From: Bacillus sp. OK048
Lineage (GTDB): Bacteria; Bacillota; Bacilli; Bacillales; Cytobacillaceae
DNA: 64,000 nt
Assembly (NCBI RefSeq): GCF_900103525.1
Contig: NZ_FNHN01000009.1
Location: 1 to 64,000 of the forward strand
Direction: 5' to 3'
The notes beneath the pieces are model-generated. The model did not search any database. It was given only the letters and a program-made list of their open reading frames with translations, and was not told the DNA's origin. The position numbers and the translations under genes were made by a program. Within the stretch, counting starts at the first letter, position 1. Every line of letters begins with the position of its first letter. This document shows, piece by piece, positions 1 through 8,518 of the stretch.

Positions 1-96
1 TAAGAACCCTGAAAGATGATCAGGTTGATAGGTCAGAGGTGGAAGCGCGGTAACGTGTGGAGCTGACTGATACTAATCGTTCGAGGACTTAACCAA
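1..96 (+). rRNA. 23S ribosomal RNA, 3' end (partial)
   Basis: The first ~96 bases match the conserved 3' terminus of Bacillus 23S rRNA, including the stretch ending in GAGGACTTAACCA. The gene is cut by the window start. The 5S gene follows 75 bases later on the same strand, so this is the end of an rrn operon transcribed rightwards. No tRNA gene lies between 23S and 5S or behind 5S. Confidence 0.95.
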
Positions 97-171
97 TTTT
101 TAAAGCGAACTCTGTTTTACAACTTCTTCTGCATTATCTAGTTTTGAGGGAATGAACCTCAAACAAAATAG

Positions 172-287
172 TCTGGTAATTATGGCAAGAAGGTCACACC
201 CGTTCCCATACCGAACACGGAAGTTAAGCTTCTTTGCGCCGATGGTAGTTGGGACTTTGTCCCTGTGAGAGTAGGACGTTGCCAGGC
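172..287 (+). rRNA. rrf: 5S ribosomal RNA
   Basis: A complete 116-base 5S rRNA. It carries the conserved core GTCACACCCGTTCCCATACC and the 3' segment GTGAGAGTAGGACG. Its ends TCTGGTAAT and GTTGCCAGGC pair to form helix I. It is the last gene of the rrn operon and is followed directly by a terminator. Confidence 0.96.
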
Positions 288-294
288 AAAACAA

Positions 295-324
295 AACACA
301 ACCTGATGAGGGTTGTGTTTTTTT
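295..324 (+). terminator. Rho-independent terminator of the rrn operon
   Basis: AACACAACC (295-303) pairs perfectly with GGTTGTGTT (311-319) across a 7-base loop and is followed by a run of T. The target-site duplication of the first MITE begins at the next base (325). Confidence 0.92.
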
Positions 325-616
325 AAATTTTTGGCTCTGTTATTATTCATTGTTGATTTTCATGTAGGTATGAGATTTCATAGGCGGAGAATTTCCGGCT
401 AATGTATATAGTGGAGGCTTTAGAAGCAGCTATAAGCGGAGATATTCCGATTAACTGCTCTAAATAAGCCAAACCCCATCGATTTGGACAATATAGGCGG
501 AAAAATGACCCTTATTTTAACGGAAATATGGATATTTCTCAATTTAAACGGAATTTTTCCGTTTATTTTTCAAACAGAGTGAGATCAACATTCAGCTATA
601 ACAGAGTCAAATTTTT
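325..616 (+). mobile_element. MITE copy 1 (276 bp) with 8-bp target-site duplication
   Basis: The element spans 333-608 and is flanked by perfect 8-bp direct repeats AAATTTTT at 325-332 and 609-616. Its ends are inverted repeats, GGCTCTGTTA at the left and TAACAGAGTC at the right. It contains no ORF. Inside are several short palindromes of the type CGGA...TCCG, such as CGGAGAATTTCCG. It aligns without gaps to the reverse complement of 57714-57989, about 84% identical by my hand count (44 differences in 276). It sits immediately behind the 5S terminator. An 8-bp duplication is typical of several IS families (for example IS6 and ISL3); I cannot name the parent. Confidence 0.85.
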
Positions 617-653
617 AGAAAAAGGTAGTGAGGTACCGGATTGATTATTGAAG

Positions 654-750
654 ATTCGTGCCCGAGAGGCCACGCTTTTAAAGAAAACAGTAACGAATAG
701 GTGCTATTCGTGCCCATGGGGCAGCATTTTTAAAGAAAACAGTAACGAAT
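654..750 (+). repeat. Two tandem ~45-bp repeats with ATTCGT/ACGAAT ends
   Basis: Two near-identical units lie at 654-698 and 706-750. Each starts ATTCGTGCCC and ends AAAGAAAACAGTAACGAAT, so the unit ends are inverted repeats of each other (ATTCGT/ACGAAT). The units are separated by 7 bases. No coding frame or known RNA was recognised. The rest of 617-816 shows nothing I can name. Confidence 0.7.
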
Positions 751-880
751 ATTCATGTTTCAATACTATTAGTTAAATCTTCAAGTGATTCCCTTGCAGC
801 CTCTTGCGATTTTTCCTCAATACGTCTGATATGATTTTTTAGATGAAATTACACCTAGCACTCTTCCTACAAACCATAAA

Positions 881-2101
881 TTATCGCCCCGTGTATAAAC
901 TAAACACCTCATCCCAACTCCATTTTTCATAGTAGGAGCCGCCTGTGTTGATATTCTTAATCCAAATCTTTTCTTCCATTTGATAGGTTGGAGAAACTAG
1001 GACATGTGCGTTTTTCCGATCGTTTCTTATCCAGAATAGATTATTGTTAACAACTTGAGGTTTAAAGTCCCCAAAGTTTTTAAGTGGTGCAGTAACTTGA
1101 GTTTGCCTATTATCGGAAAGACTAATCTTATATAGGATTGGCAATGGTCTTTTATCTAAGCTACCTTCGCTACTTTCCTTTGATCGTGAAACGTAGAGGG
1201 TTTGATTGTTTTGCCACGTTAAATCACGATCCACAAAACCCGTGGGGGTATACATGCTATTTTCTAATGTCGTGGCATTTAAAGTCTTTAATTTCTTAGA
1301 AATAGTTGCTTCTCTTCCGGTACCACTAATATATCCTAATAAACTTTTAAATGGTGCCCATTGGAACCATGCCTCTTCATTTAGCATTTCATCAATTCTA
1401 TGAAATGCTTTTCCATTTGCAGACAGGACAGATAAAGTATTTCCATCTGCAGATAAGGAAGCGGTGGGGACTAATAAAAAGCTAATCCACATCTTATCAT
1501 TAGACCAATAAAATGGGCTTGTTGAGACAAGCATTTCATCTTTATTCACCTTAATTGTATAAAAACGGTTAATCTTAGGCTTTTCATTTTTTCTTAAGAT
1601 AACTTTTGATAAAATAATATCTGAATTAAGCTTTGGGCTTTTCTTAGTTGAAATAAGCAAACCGTTCCCCGTTGGAAGCCAAGAAAAGTTTTCAATGTTT
1701 TTTGCAACTGGAATAAATTGACCCAGTTGCCCCATATGTAAAATAAATAAATTTTTAACCACTTGAAATCCTATTTTATTTTCATTAGGGGACCATTGAA
1801 AATTATCACTGACATTTTCTTGTACTTTATAGTGTTTATTGTTTTTTACATTGTATGTCCAAAGGTCAAAAGCATCCCCTTCTTTGGCTGACTTCAAATA
1901 GGCTATCCAACTGCCATCGAATGACCATTTTGGATATCTAATATAACCTGAGTCTGTAATTTTCATTTCTTTTTCCTTAATTTTTAGCCATAAATGATCA
2001 TTCCTAACAAAAGCTGCTTTCAGATTATCATTTGGTGCAGCTGAGACAACACTGGGAATAAAGGTAAATGTCAAAAATATAATCAAAAGTATTTTTTTCA
2101 C
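881..2101 (-). CDS. Secreted TolB-like beta-propeller protein
   Basis: A 406-residue protein with an N-terminal signal peptide (hydrophobic residues ~3-20, likely cleaved near VSA-AP) followed by repeated blades of the kind W-S-x-D/N-G/N-x-W-I (for example YPKWSFDGSWIAYL and FQWSPNENKIGF). This pattern is typical of TolB or WD40-like six-bladed propellers, so it is probably exported and binds a ligand or partner. I chose the GTG at 2101 because AGGTGG lies 7-8 bases upstream and the protein then begins with a clean signal peptide (VKKILLIIF). An ATG at 2140 would add 13 residues but has no ribosome binding site. It stands alone on the minus strand. Substrate unknown. Confidence 0.75.
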   Translation of the reverse strand: MKKILLIIFLTFTFIPSVVSAAPNDNLKAAFVRNDHLWLKIKEKEMKITDSGYIRYPKWSFDGSWIAYLKSAKEGDAFDLWTYNVKNNKHYKVQENVSDNFQWSPNENKIGFQVVKNLFILHMGQLGQFIPVAKNIENFSWLPTGNGLLISTKKSPKLNSDIILSKVILRKNEKPKINRFYTIKVNKDEMLVSTSPFYWSNDKMWISFLLVPTASLSADGNTLSVLSANGKAFHRIDEMLNEEAWFQWAPFKSLLGYISGTGREATISKKLKTLNATTLENSMYTPTGFVDRDLTWQNNQTLYVSRSKESSEGSLDKRPLPILYKISLSDNRQTQVTAPLKNFGDFKPQVVNNNLFWIRNDRKNAHVLVSPTYQMEEKIWIKNINTGGSYYEKWSWDEVFSLYTGR

Positions 2102-2211
2102 TAAAACACCACCTAAAATCTTTTTTATTATATTTCCCATTCAACTTGAGGAACATTTACATAAGATTGGTTTTGATACATATTTACGAAGTTTGAAAAA
2201 ATCTTTGATAT

Positions 2212-2249
2212 AAAAAAAGCTAGCTTGGTCTCCCAACTTAGCCTTTTTT
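2212..2249. terminator. Possible bidirectional terminator hairpin
   Basis: An imperfect inverted repeat (AAAAAAGCTAGCTTGG against CCAACTTAGCCTTTTTT) has A/T runs on both sides, so it could end transcription in either direction. It lies between the minus-strand propeller gene and the plus-strand UPF0316 gene. Which transcript it serves is unclear. Confidence 0.4.
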
Positions 2250-2333
2250 CGGCTTGCATGGATGAAAAAGTTCCTAAAAAAGGTTACACTTACAAATACC
2301 CAGTGAAATGCGAAGGAAATAGGAGGAGAGTAT

Positions 2334-2876
2334 GTGTTAGAGAACAGTTTTTTGATGGTAGCAATTATCTTGGTTATCAATATTGTCTATGTTTCTTTTT
2401 TCACAATAAGGATGATCTTAACATTAAAGGGACTGCGATATTTAGCGGCGTCTCTGAGTATGATAGAAGTAGTGATTTATGTGCTCGGGCTTGGCCTAGT
2501 ATTGAATAATCTTAATGAAATTCAAAATCTGATTGCCTATGCGGTTGGCTATGGGATAGGTGTTATTGTCGGGATGAAAATTGAAGAAAAGCTTGCCTTG
2601 GGCTATATAGCGGTTAATGTAATCACAAAGGAATATGATAAGGACCTGCCTAAGGTTTTGAGAGAAAAGGGGTTTGGGGTTACAGATTGGGCGGCTCATG
2701 GGCTCGAGGGAGATCGAATGGCCTTGCAAATCCTGACACCAAGAAAATTTGAACTTAAATTATACGATGAGATAAAAGGGTTGGATCCTAAGGCATTTAT
2801 TATCTCTTATGAACCAAAGGCTATCCATGGCGGATTTTTGGTCAAATCTGTGAAAAGAGGGAAATTGTTTTCATGA
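2334..2876 (+). CDS. UPF0316 (DUF2179) membrane protein, YebE-like
   Basis: A 180-residue protein with three predicted membrane segments in the first ~85 residues (about 5-25, 32-50 and 60-78) and a soluble C-terminal domain of the DUF2179 type. It resembles B. subtilis YebE in family and position, just upstream of the purine operon. The GTG start is supported by AGGAGG at 2322-2327. Its end overlaps the next start by 4 bases (ATGA), indicating translational coupling. The function of the family is not established. Confidence 0.82.
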   Translation: MLENSFLMVAIILVINIVYVSFFTIRMILTLKGLRYLAASLSMIEVVIYVLGLGLVLNNLNEIQNLIAYAVGYGIGVIVGMKIEEKLALGYIAVNVITKEYDKDLPKVLREKGFGVTDWAAHGLEGDRMALQILTPRKFELKLYDEIKGLDPKAFIISYEPKAIHGGFLVKSVKRGKLFS

Positions 2877-3070
2877 GCAAAAAGAAAATGCTATTTGAAG
2901 TACAAGAAAATGAAAGTATCGATGCTTGTTTAGAACGGATGAAAAAACAGGGGTATATACCGGTTCGCCGGACGGAAAAACCAATCTTCATGGAGGTAAT
3001 TAATGGGAAGGAAACAACCTATGAACCGGTTGGAAAGCAGATTGTGTTTGAGGCAGTCAGTACTGAATAA
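2873..3070 (+). CDS. NETI motif-containing small protein, YebG-like
   Basis: A 65-residue protein resembling the NETI family (B. subtilis YebG), conserved beside yebE and purE in Bacillus. It is basic at the N-terminus, has no membrane segment and no known catalytic motif. It is translationally coupled to the UPF0316 gene (4-base overlap). The dyad at 3073-3113 directly follows its stop codon. Function unknown. Confidence 0.78.
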   Translation: MSKKKMLFEVQENESIDACLERMKKQGYIPVRRTEKPIFMEVINGKETTYEPVGKQIVFEAVSTE

Positions 3071-3113
3071 ATACGAACGATATATTTTTAAAAAATAAAA
3101 TCGTTCGTTTTTA
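3070..3113. promoter_or_regulatory. Candidate PurR operator (two inverted PurBoxes), may double as terminator of the upstream pair
   Basis: ACGAACGAT (3073-3081) and ATCGTTCGT (3100-3108) form an inverted pair with central CGAA/TTCG elements, and directly precede the -35 box of the pur promoter. Known PurR control sites are two inverted PurBoxes (AWWWCCGAACWWT) about 16-17 bp apart; here the spacing is close to that. The same dyad with TTTTTATT behind it could also terminate the preceding operon. The operator role is inferred from position and motif. Confidence 0.6.
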
Positions 3114-3142
3114 TTGACCATTTTCCCCTTAAATTGTAATAT
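3114..3142 (+). promoter_or_regulatory. SigA-type promoter of the pur operon
   Basis: TTGACC (3114-3119) and TAATAT (3137-3142) are separated by 17 bases. The guanine riboswitch begins about 30 bases downstream, as expected for a transcript starting near 3149. Confidence 0.75.
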
Positions 3143-3171
3143 AAAGGTGTCAAAAAAATATATAATTAAAT

Positions 3172-3244
3172 ACCCTCGTATATAATGGGAATATGGCCCA
3201 TAAGTATCTACCCAATTTACCGTAAATAATTGGACTATGAGGGG
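3172..3244 (+). ncRNA. Purine (guanine-type) riboswitch aptamer
   Basis: The aptamer has P1 CCCTC/GAGGG, conserved junction and loop elements TATAAT...ATATGG, GTATCTACC and CCGTAAAT, and ends GGACTATGAGGGG. The residue that discriminates ligand in GACTATG is C, which predicts guanine/hypoxanthine rather than adenine binding. It lies between the pur promoter and purE, so purines should reduce pur transcription through premature termination. Confidence 0.93.
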
Positions 3245-3299
3245 AAGTGGAAATACCAGAAGCGGTAACTCGCTTCAGGTTATTTACTGTGCCGATATC

Positions 3300-3364
3300 A
3301 GCCCGGACAGACTGCTTTCTCTCATTTCATGAAATTGAGGAAGTATCTGTTTTGGGCTTTTTAT
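3300..3364 (+). terminator. Riboswitch expression-platform terminator
   Basis: A long hairpin pairs AGCCC...GACAGACTGCTTTCTCTCA with TGAGGAAGTATCTGTTTTGGGCT and is followed by TTTTTAT. It lies 56 bases behind the aptamer and 65 bases before purE. A second stable hairpin (3255-3280, ACCAGAAGCG/CGCTTCAGGT) sits between them and may belong to the switching structure. Confidence 0.82.
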
Positions 3365-3429
3365 ATAGGTAAGGCTATTTTGCAACAAAGTTTAAGAAAA
3401 GAGCCATTGGTAAAGTTAGGGGAGAGAAC

Positions 3430-3918
3430 ATGAATCCGATTGTGGCGGTAATAATGGGAAGTAAATCAGATTGGGAAACGATGAAGCATACCTGTGAAAT
3501 CCTTGACCGGTTAGAGGTTCCTTATGAAAAAAAGGTGGTTTCAGCCCACCGCACTCCTGATTTGATGTTTGAATTTGCAGAGAATGCTAGAGTAAGAGGA
3601 ATTAAGGTGATTATTGCGGGAGCAGGCGGTGCTGCTCATTTGCCAGGAATGATGGCAGCCAAGACAACATTGCCAGTGATCGGTGTTCCTGTTCAATCGA
3701 AGGCATTGAATGGACTGGACTCACTTTTATCCATCGTGCAAATGCCTGCTGGAGTACCAGTAGCAACGGTGGCAATCGGCAAAGCAGGAGCAACGAATGC
3801 CGGGATACTCGCTGCTCAAATTGTAGCGGTTCATGACTTTAAACTGGCAGAAAGGCTTGAGAGCGTACGTCATGAAGCAAAAATAGCAGCAATAGAAAGT
3901 AGTGATGAGCTTGTCTAA
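3430..3918 (+). CDS. purE: N5-carboxyaminoimidazole ribonucleotide mutase PurE
   Basis: Converts N5-CAIR to CAIR in de novo purine synthesis, working with PurK. The 162-residue length is normal. Visible motifs are the phosphate-binding [10 protein letters not shown] (9-18), SAHRTPD with the conserved His at position 40, and the glycine-rich [13 protein letters not shown] segment. First gene of a 12-gene operon controlled by the upstream riboswitch. It overlaps purK by about 14 bases, suggesting coupled translation. Confidence 0.97.
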   Translation: MNPIVAVIMGSKSDWETMKHTCEILDRLEVPYEKKVVSAHRTPDLMFEFAENARVRGIKVIIAGAGGAAHLPGMMAAKTTLPVIGVPVQSKALNGLDSLLSIVQMPAGVPVATVAIGKAGATNAGILAAQIVAVHDFKLAERLESVRHEAKIAAIESSDELV

Positions 3919-5059
3919 TAAAACTATTTTGCCAGGACAAACGATTGGCATTATTGGCGGTGGCCAGCTTGGAAGAATGATGGCTCTATCGGCGAAAGCA
4001 ATGGGGTATCGAATTGCTGTATTAGATCCTGTAGAGGATTCTCCTTGCGGGCAGGTGGCAGATCATAAGGTAATTGGCGACTATGATAACCTAGAAGCAA
4101 TCGGAAAACTATCTGAAGTAAGTGATGTCATTACCTACGAATTTGAAAATATTGATGCGGCAGCACTTGAATGGCTTTGCGATCAAGCATATGTGCCACA
4201 AGGCAAGAGTTTACTTGAGATTACCCAGGACCGGGTGAAAGAAAAAGAGGCAATTTCAAACGCTGGTGTCCAGGTGGCGCCTTATGCGGTCATTAATTCG
4301 CCGAAAGACCTTCATGAAAATTGTGAACGACTGGGCTTTCCCGTTGTACTAAAAACAGCACGAGGCGGCTATGACGGCAAAGGGCAAGTAGTTATTAAAA
4401 CTAGTACGGATATTGAAAAGGCGCAAGTCCTTCTTGAAAACGGACAATGCATCTTGGAAAAATGGATTTCTTTTACGAAAGAAATTTCAGTCATTATCGT
4501 TAGAAATTCAAATGGTGAAACAGCAGTATTTCCGGTTGGAGAAAATATTCATCGCGATAATATTCTCCACGAAACGATTGCGCCTGCACGTATTAGTAAA
4601 CAAGCGGAGGATAAGGCAATTCAATCAGCGATACAACTTGCTAATGCCTTTGAGTTAGTGGGGACGCTGGCGGTTGAAATGTTTTTAACAACGGGGGATA
4701 TCATTTACATAAATGAACTCGCTCCTAGACCGCATAATTCAGGGCATTATACGATTGAAGCATGTGAAACGTCACAATTCGAACAGCATATCAGGGCCGT
4801 GTGTAACTTGCCCCTTGGTAAGACAGAGCTATTAAAGCCAGCGGTGATGGTTAATATATTAGGAGAGCATGTTCAAAACGTGTTAGAAAAATTTACAAAC
4901 GTACCAGATTGGAAAGTTCATTTATATGGTAAAGAAGAGGCAAAATTAAAAAGAAAAATGGGGCATGTGACAATTCTATGTGATTCTGTTGATACTGCCC
5001 TTGAAGATGTGAGCAACAGTAACATTTGGGAAGAAAAAAGTTTGGAGGCCAAAAGATGA
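3905..5059 (+). CDS. purK: 5-(carboxyamino)imidazole ribonucleotide synthase PurK
   Basis: ATP-dependent conversion of AIR and bicarbonate to N5-CAIR. The protein is an ATP-grasp enzyme of 384 residues with N-terminal [13 protein letters not shown], the ATP-binding [12 protein letters not shown] segment and the C-terminal signature [18 protein letters not shown] three bases earlier (3902) is an alternative start; ATG was preferred. The start lies inside purE, and the stop overlaps the purB start (ATGA). Confidence 0.95.
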   Translation: MSLSNKTILPGQTIGIIGGGQLGRMMALSAKAMGYRIAVLDPVEDSPCGQVADHKVIGDYDNLEAIGKLSEVSDVITYEFENIDAAALEWLCDQAYVPQGKSLLEITQDRVKEKEAISNAGVQVAPYAVINSPKDLHENCERLGFPVVLKTARGGYDGKGQVVIKTSTDIEKAQVLLENGQCILEKWISFTKEISVIIVRNSNGETAVFPVGENIHRDNILHETIAPARISKQAEDKAIQSAIQLANAFELVGTLAVEMFLTTGDIIYINELAPRPHNSGHYTIEACETSQFEQHIRAVCNLPLGKTELLKPAVMVNILGEHVQNVLEKFTNVPDWKVHLYGKEEAKLKRKMGHVTILCDSVDTALEDVSNSNIWEEKSLEAKR

Positions 5060-6354
5060 TTGATCGTTATACAAGACCTGAAATGGGTGCGATTTGGACA
5101 GACGAAAACCGCTTTAATGCTTGGCTGGAGGTTGAAATCCTTGCCTGTGAGGCATGGGCAGAATTAGGTGAAATTCCAAAAGAGGACGTAAAGAAACTTC
5201 GTGAAAATGCCTCCTTTAATATTGATCGGATTAAAGAAATCGAAGAAGAAACTAGACATGATGTCGTTGCCTTTACGCGCGCGGTATCCGAGACGCTAGG
5301 GGAAGAGCGCAAGTGGGTGCATTACGGGTTAACTTCAACGGATGTAGTTGATACTGCACTTTCTTACTTATTGAAACAAGCCAATGTGATTATCCGGAGG
5401 GACCTTGAAAACTTTATTGAAATCCTAAAGAACAAAGCAATCGAACATAAATTTACCGTCATGATGGGGCGTACACACGGTGTACATGCTGAACCGACTA
5501 CTTTTGGATTAAAGCTTGCTCTTTGGTATGAAGAAATGAAACGGAACCTGGAACGTTTTAATCAGGCGGCTACCGGTGTAGAGTTTGGGAAAATTTCTGG
5601 AGCGGTTGGAACGTACGCGAATATTAACCCGTTTGTTGAACAATATGTTTGTGAAAAACTGGGTACCCATCCTGCTCCAATCTCCACACAAACCTTGCAG
5701 CGTGACCGTCACGCACATTATATGTCCACTCTGGCTTTGATTGCTACTTCAATTGAGAAATTTGCCGTGGAAGTTCGCGGGCTGCAAAAAAGTGAAACGC
5801 GTGAAGTAGAAGAGTTTTTTGCAAAAGGACAAAAAGGTTCATCTGCTATGCCGCATAAACGTAATCCAATTGGTTCAGAAAATATGACTGGTTTGGCCCG
5901 TGTGATTCGCGGCTATATGATGACAGCATATGAAAATGTTCCCTTATGGCATGAGCGAGATATTTCCCACTCTTCTGCAGAGCGGATCATTTTACCAGAT
6001 GGAACGATTGCCTTGAACTACATGTTAAATCGTTTTGGAAACATCATTAAAAACCTTACCGTCTATCCGGAAAACATGAAACGTAACATGGACCGGACGC
6101 TGGGATTGATTTATTCGCAGCGTGTCCTGCTCGCTTTGATTGATAAGGGATTATCGCGTGAAGAGGCTTATGATACCGTGCAGCCAAAAACAGCAGAATC
6201 ATGGGAAAATCAAGTGCCATTCCGTGGTTTGATTGAAGAAGAGCCAAAAATTACAAGCCTGCTTTCAGCGGAAGAAATTGCTGACTGCTTCGATTATAAC
6301 TACCACCTTCAGCATGTTGATACCATTTTTGATCGATTAGGGTTGAACGAATAA
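5056..6354 (+). CDS. purB: Adenylosuccinate lyase PurB
   Basis: Cleaves SAICAR to AICAR and adenylosuccinate to AMP. Fumarase/aspartase superfamily; 432 residues, close to B. subtilis PurB. The superfamily signature [15 protein letters not shown] is present, together with TSTDVVDT and [11 protein letters not shown]. The start is the ATG at 5056, preceded by TTTGGAGG; longer in-frame readings begin inside purK. Followed not by purC directly, as in B. subtilis, but by a ~500-bp repeat array. Confidence 0.97.
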   Translation: MIDRYTRPEMGAIWTDENRFNAWLEVEILACEAWAELGEIPKEDVKKLRENASFNIDRIKEIEEETRHDVVAFTRAVSETLGEERKWVHYGLTSTDVVDTALSYLLKQANVIIRRDLENFIEILKNKAIEHKFTVMMGRTHGVHAEPTTFGLKLALWYEEMKRNLERFNQAATGVEFGKISGAVGTYANINPFVEQYVCEKLGTHPAPISTQTLQRDRHAHYMSTLALIATSIEKFAVEVRGLQKSETREVEEFFAKGQKGSSAMPHKRNPIGSENMTGLARVIRGYMMTAYENVPLWHERDISHSSAERIILPDGTIALNYMLNRFGNIIKNLTVYPENMKRNMDRTLGLIYSQRVLLALIDKGLSREEAYDTVQPKTAESWENQVPFRGLIEEEPKITSLLSAEEIADCFDYNYHLQHVDTIFDRLGLNE

Positions 6355-6396
6355 GAGCTATTAATGACCGAAATCGGTTTTTGAGAATCAAAAAGC

Positions 6397-6863
6397 GGTC
6401 ACCAAAAGGGTCCCTTGGTGCCCGGAACGGTTGAAAAACCGGGAAAGCGGTAACCAACAAGGTCTCTTGGTGCCGGGAACGGTTGAAAAGCCGGGAAAGC
6501 GGTAACCAACAAGGTCCCTTGGTGCCCGGAACGGTTGAAAAACCTGGAAAGCGGTAACCAACAAGGGCTCTTGGTACCCGAAACGGTTGAAAAAATGAAA
6601 AAGTGGTAACCAACAAGGTCTCTTGGTGCCCGCAACGGTTGGAAAACCGGGAAAGTGGTAACCAACAAGGTCCCTTGGTGCCCGGAACGGTTGAAAAACC
6701 GGGAAAGCGGTAACCAACAAGGTCTCTTGGTGCCCGCAACGGTTGAAAAAATGAAAAAGTGGTAACCAAAGAAGCCCATTGGCGCCCGTAAACCATGAAA
6801 ATTGAAAAATAGGTCACTAAAAAGGGCCCGTATTACCCAAAAAATTCCCAATATTGCGATTTT
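6397..6863 (+). repeat. 52-bp tandem repeat array (8 clear units plus a degenerate one) inside the pur operon
   Basis: Units begin at 6397, 6449, 6501, 6553, 6605, 6657, 6709 and 6761, an exact 52-bp period, with a degraded unit near 6812. Each contains a dyad of the type ACCAA...AAGG-YCCTTGGT. Many also contain CGGTT-GAAA-AACCG, a short stem with a GAAA tetraloop, or CCCGG...CCGGG. Two units replace the second stem with ATGAAAAAGT. There are no unique spacers, so it is not CRISPR. It fills the purB-purC gap, so the pur mRNA would carry up to 16 consecutive hairpins. Frames running through it on the minus strand are artefacts of the repeat. Confidence 0.93.
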
Positions 6864-6877
6864 AGGAGGCGTTCTTT

Positions 6878-7591
6878 ATGAGAGAGCTTTTATATGAAGG
6901 AAAAGCGAAGCGAATTTTTAAAACAGATGATGAACAGGTTGTTTTAATTGAATATAAGGATTCGGCTACAGCTTTCAACGGGCAAAAGAAGGCAGATATT
7001 ACAGGTAAAGGGCGTTTAAACAACCAAATTACTAGTTTGCTATTTTTAAAGCTTAAAGACCAGGGAATCCCATCGCATTTTATAAAGCGTATATCCGAAA
7101 CAGAACAGTTGGTTAAAAAGGTAACCATTATCCCGCTCGAGGTTGTCGTTCGTAATGTCGCTGCAGGGAGTCTCTCAAAAAGATTAGGAATCGAAGAAGG
7201 TAAAGAATTAACAAAGCCATTAGTTGAATTTTATTTGAAGAATGATGACCTTGGTGACCCAATACTAACCACTGACCATATCTACGAATTGAACATAGCA
7301 ACAAAAGAGGAACTAAACATTTTAAAAGAAAAGGCACTCCAAATCAATACAGTTTTATCAAGCTTTTTTACAAAGCTGGGCATTAACTTGATCGACTTTA
7401 AACTAGAGTTTGGCAAGGATGCAGACGGCGAAATCTTGTTAGCAGATGAGATTTCACCTGACACCTGCAGATTATGGGACAAAAAGACAAATGAAAAGCT
7501 CGATAAGGATGTATTCCGTCGTGACCTAGGTAGTTTAACAGAAGCTTATGAAAACATTTTAGCGAGATTAGGGGGACGTCAGCATGTATAA
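6878..7591 (+). CDS. purC: Phosphoribosylaminoimidazole-succinocarboxamide synthase PurC
   Basis: Joins CAIR and aspartate to form SAICAR. The 237-residue length is normal. Motifs include [11 protein letters not shown] at the N-terminus, [13 protein letters not shown], and the ATP-site [14 protein letters not shown]. The start is preceded by TTAGGAGGC, a strong ribosome binding site lying just beyond the repeat array, so translation restarts here independently of purB. Overlaps purS by 8 bases. Confidence 0.97.
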   Translation: MRELLYEGKAKRIFKTDDEQVVLIEYKDSATAFNGQKKADITGKGRLNNQITSLLFLKLKDQGIPSHFIKRISETEQLVKKVTIIPLEVVVRNVAAGSLSKRLGIEEGKELTKPLVEFYLKNDDLGDPILTTDHIYELNIATKEELNILKEKALQINTVLSSFFTKLGINLIDFKLEFGKDADGEILLADEISPDTCRLWDKKTNEKLDKDVFRRDLGSLTEAYENILARLGGRQHV

Positions 7592-7838
7592 GGTAAAGGT
7601 TTATGTCACGTTAAGAGAAAGTGTATTAGATCCGCAAGGTAAGGCTGTTACTCATTCACTACAATCATTAAATTATCCGGAAGTCACCGATGTTCGAATC
7701 GGTAAATATATGGAACTTACCGTTCAAAAATCAGACCGTGACCTTGATGAAGTGATTAAAGAGATTTGTAGCAAGCTCCTCGCCAATCCAGTCATTGAAG
7801 ATTACCGTTATGAAGTAGAGGAGGTTGTTCCACAGTGA
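7584..7838 (+). CDS. purS: Phosphoribosylformylglycinamidine synthase subunit PurS
   Basis: Small 84-residue subunit that bridges PurL and PurQ in the Gram-positive FGAR amidotransferase and helps channel ammonia. It begins [19 protein letters not shown], typical of PurS. The start overlaps the end of purC, and its stop overlaps the purQ GTG start by 4 bases. Confidence 0.96.
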   Translation: MYKVKVYVTLRESVLDPQGKAVTHSLQSLNYPEVTDVRIGKYMELTVQKSDRDLDEVIKEICSKLLANPVIEDYRYEVEEVVPQ

Positions 7839-8518
7839 AGTTTGCAGTCATCGTCTTTCCGGGATCAAACTGTGACATCGATATGTACCATGCCATTAAA
7901 GATGAATTAGGTGAGCAGGTTGAATATGTTTGGCATGATACAGAAAGCTTAGAGGGATTTGACGGGATTTTACTTCCTGGCGGTTTTTCATACGGTGATT
8001 ATTTACGTACAGGAGCCATTGCTCGTTTTAGTAAGGTCATGCAAGCAGTTGTTAAAGCTGCCGAAGCAGGTAAACCGATTCTTGGTGTCTGTAACGGATT
8101 TCAGATTTTATTGGAAGCTGGTTTACTGCCTGGGGCCATGAGACGAAATGAAAGTCTATCGTTTATCTGTAAACCGGTTGAATTAAAGGTAGAGAACAAC
8201 CAAACGATGTTTTCGTCCGTATACTCTCAAGGAGAAACCATTACCATCCCTGTCGCTCATGGTGAAGGAAACTACTATTGTGATGAAGAGACGCTGACAA
8301 AGCTAAAAGCGAACAACCAAATCGTTTTTACCTACCAAGATAATCCGAACGGAAGCTTAGAGGATATTGCTGGAATCATCAATGAAAGAGGAAATGTTCT
8401 TGGGATGATGCCACACCCAGAAAGAGCTGTTGATGCATTATTAGGCGGAGCAGATGGCTTGAAAATATTTCAATCGATTGTAAGAAGCTGGAGGGAAGCA
8501 AATGTTGTTAAAGCATGA
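7835..8518 (+). CDS. purQ: Phosphoribosylformylglycinamidine synthase subunit PurQ (glutaminase)
   Basis: Glutamine amidotransferase subunit that supplies ammonia to PurL. The class-I triad is visible: nucleophile Cys86 in GVCNGFQ and the His-Pro-Glu motif MPHPERAV near residue 194. 227 residues. GTG start with GAGGAGG upstream. Overlaps purL by 17 bases. Confidence 0.97.
   Translation: MKFAVIVFPGSNCDIDMYHAIKDELGEQVEYVWHDTESLEGFDGILLPGGFSYGDYLRTGAIARFSKVMQAVVKAAEAGKPILGVCNGFQILLEAGLLPGAMRRNESLSFICKPVELKVENNQTMFSSVYSQGETITIPVAHGEGNYYCDEETLTKLKANNQIVFTYQDNPNGSLEDIAGIINERGNVLGMMPHPERAVDALLGGADGLKIFQSIVRSWREANVVKA

Noticed and set aside
100..294. Minus-strand ORF over the 5S gene
   Set aside because: Antisense to 5S rRNA; the open frame is incidental.
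6251..6851. Three overlapping minus-strand ORFs of 110-188 codons across the purB-purC gap
   Set aside because: They are translations of the 52-bp repeat in successive frames (52 is not a multiple of 3, so all frames stay open and give the same repeated peptide). No ribosome binding site, and antisense to the pur mRNA.
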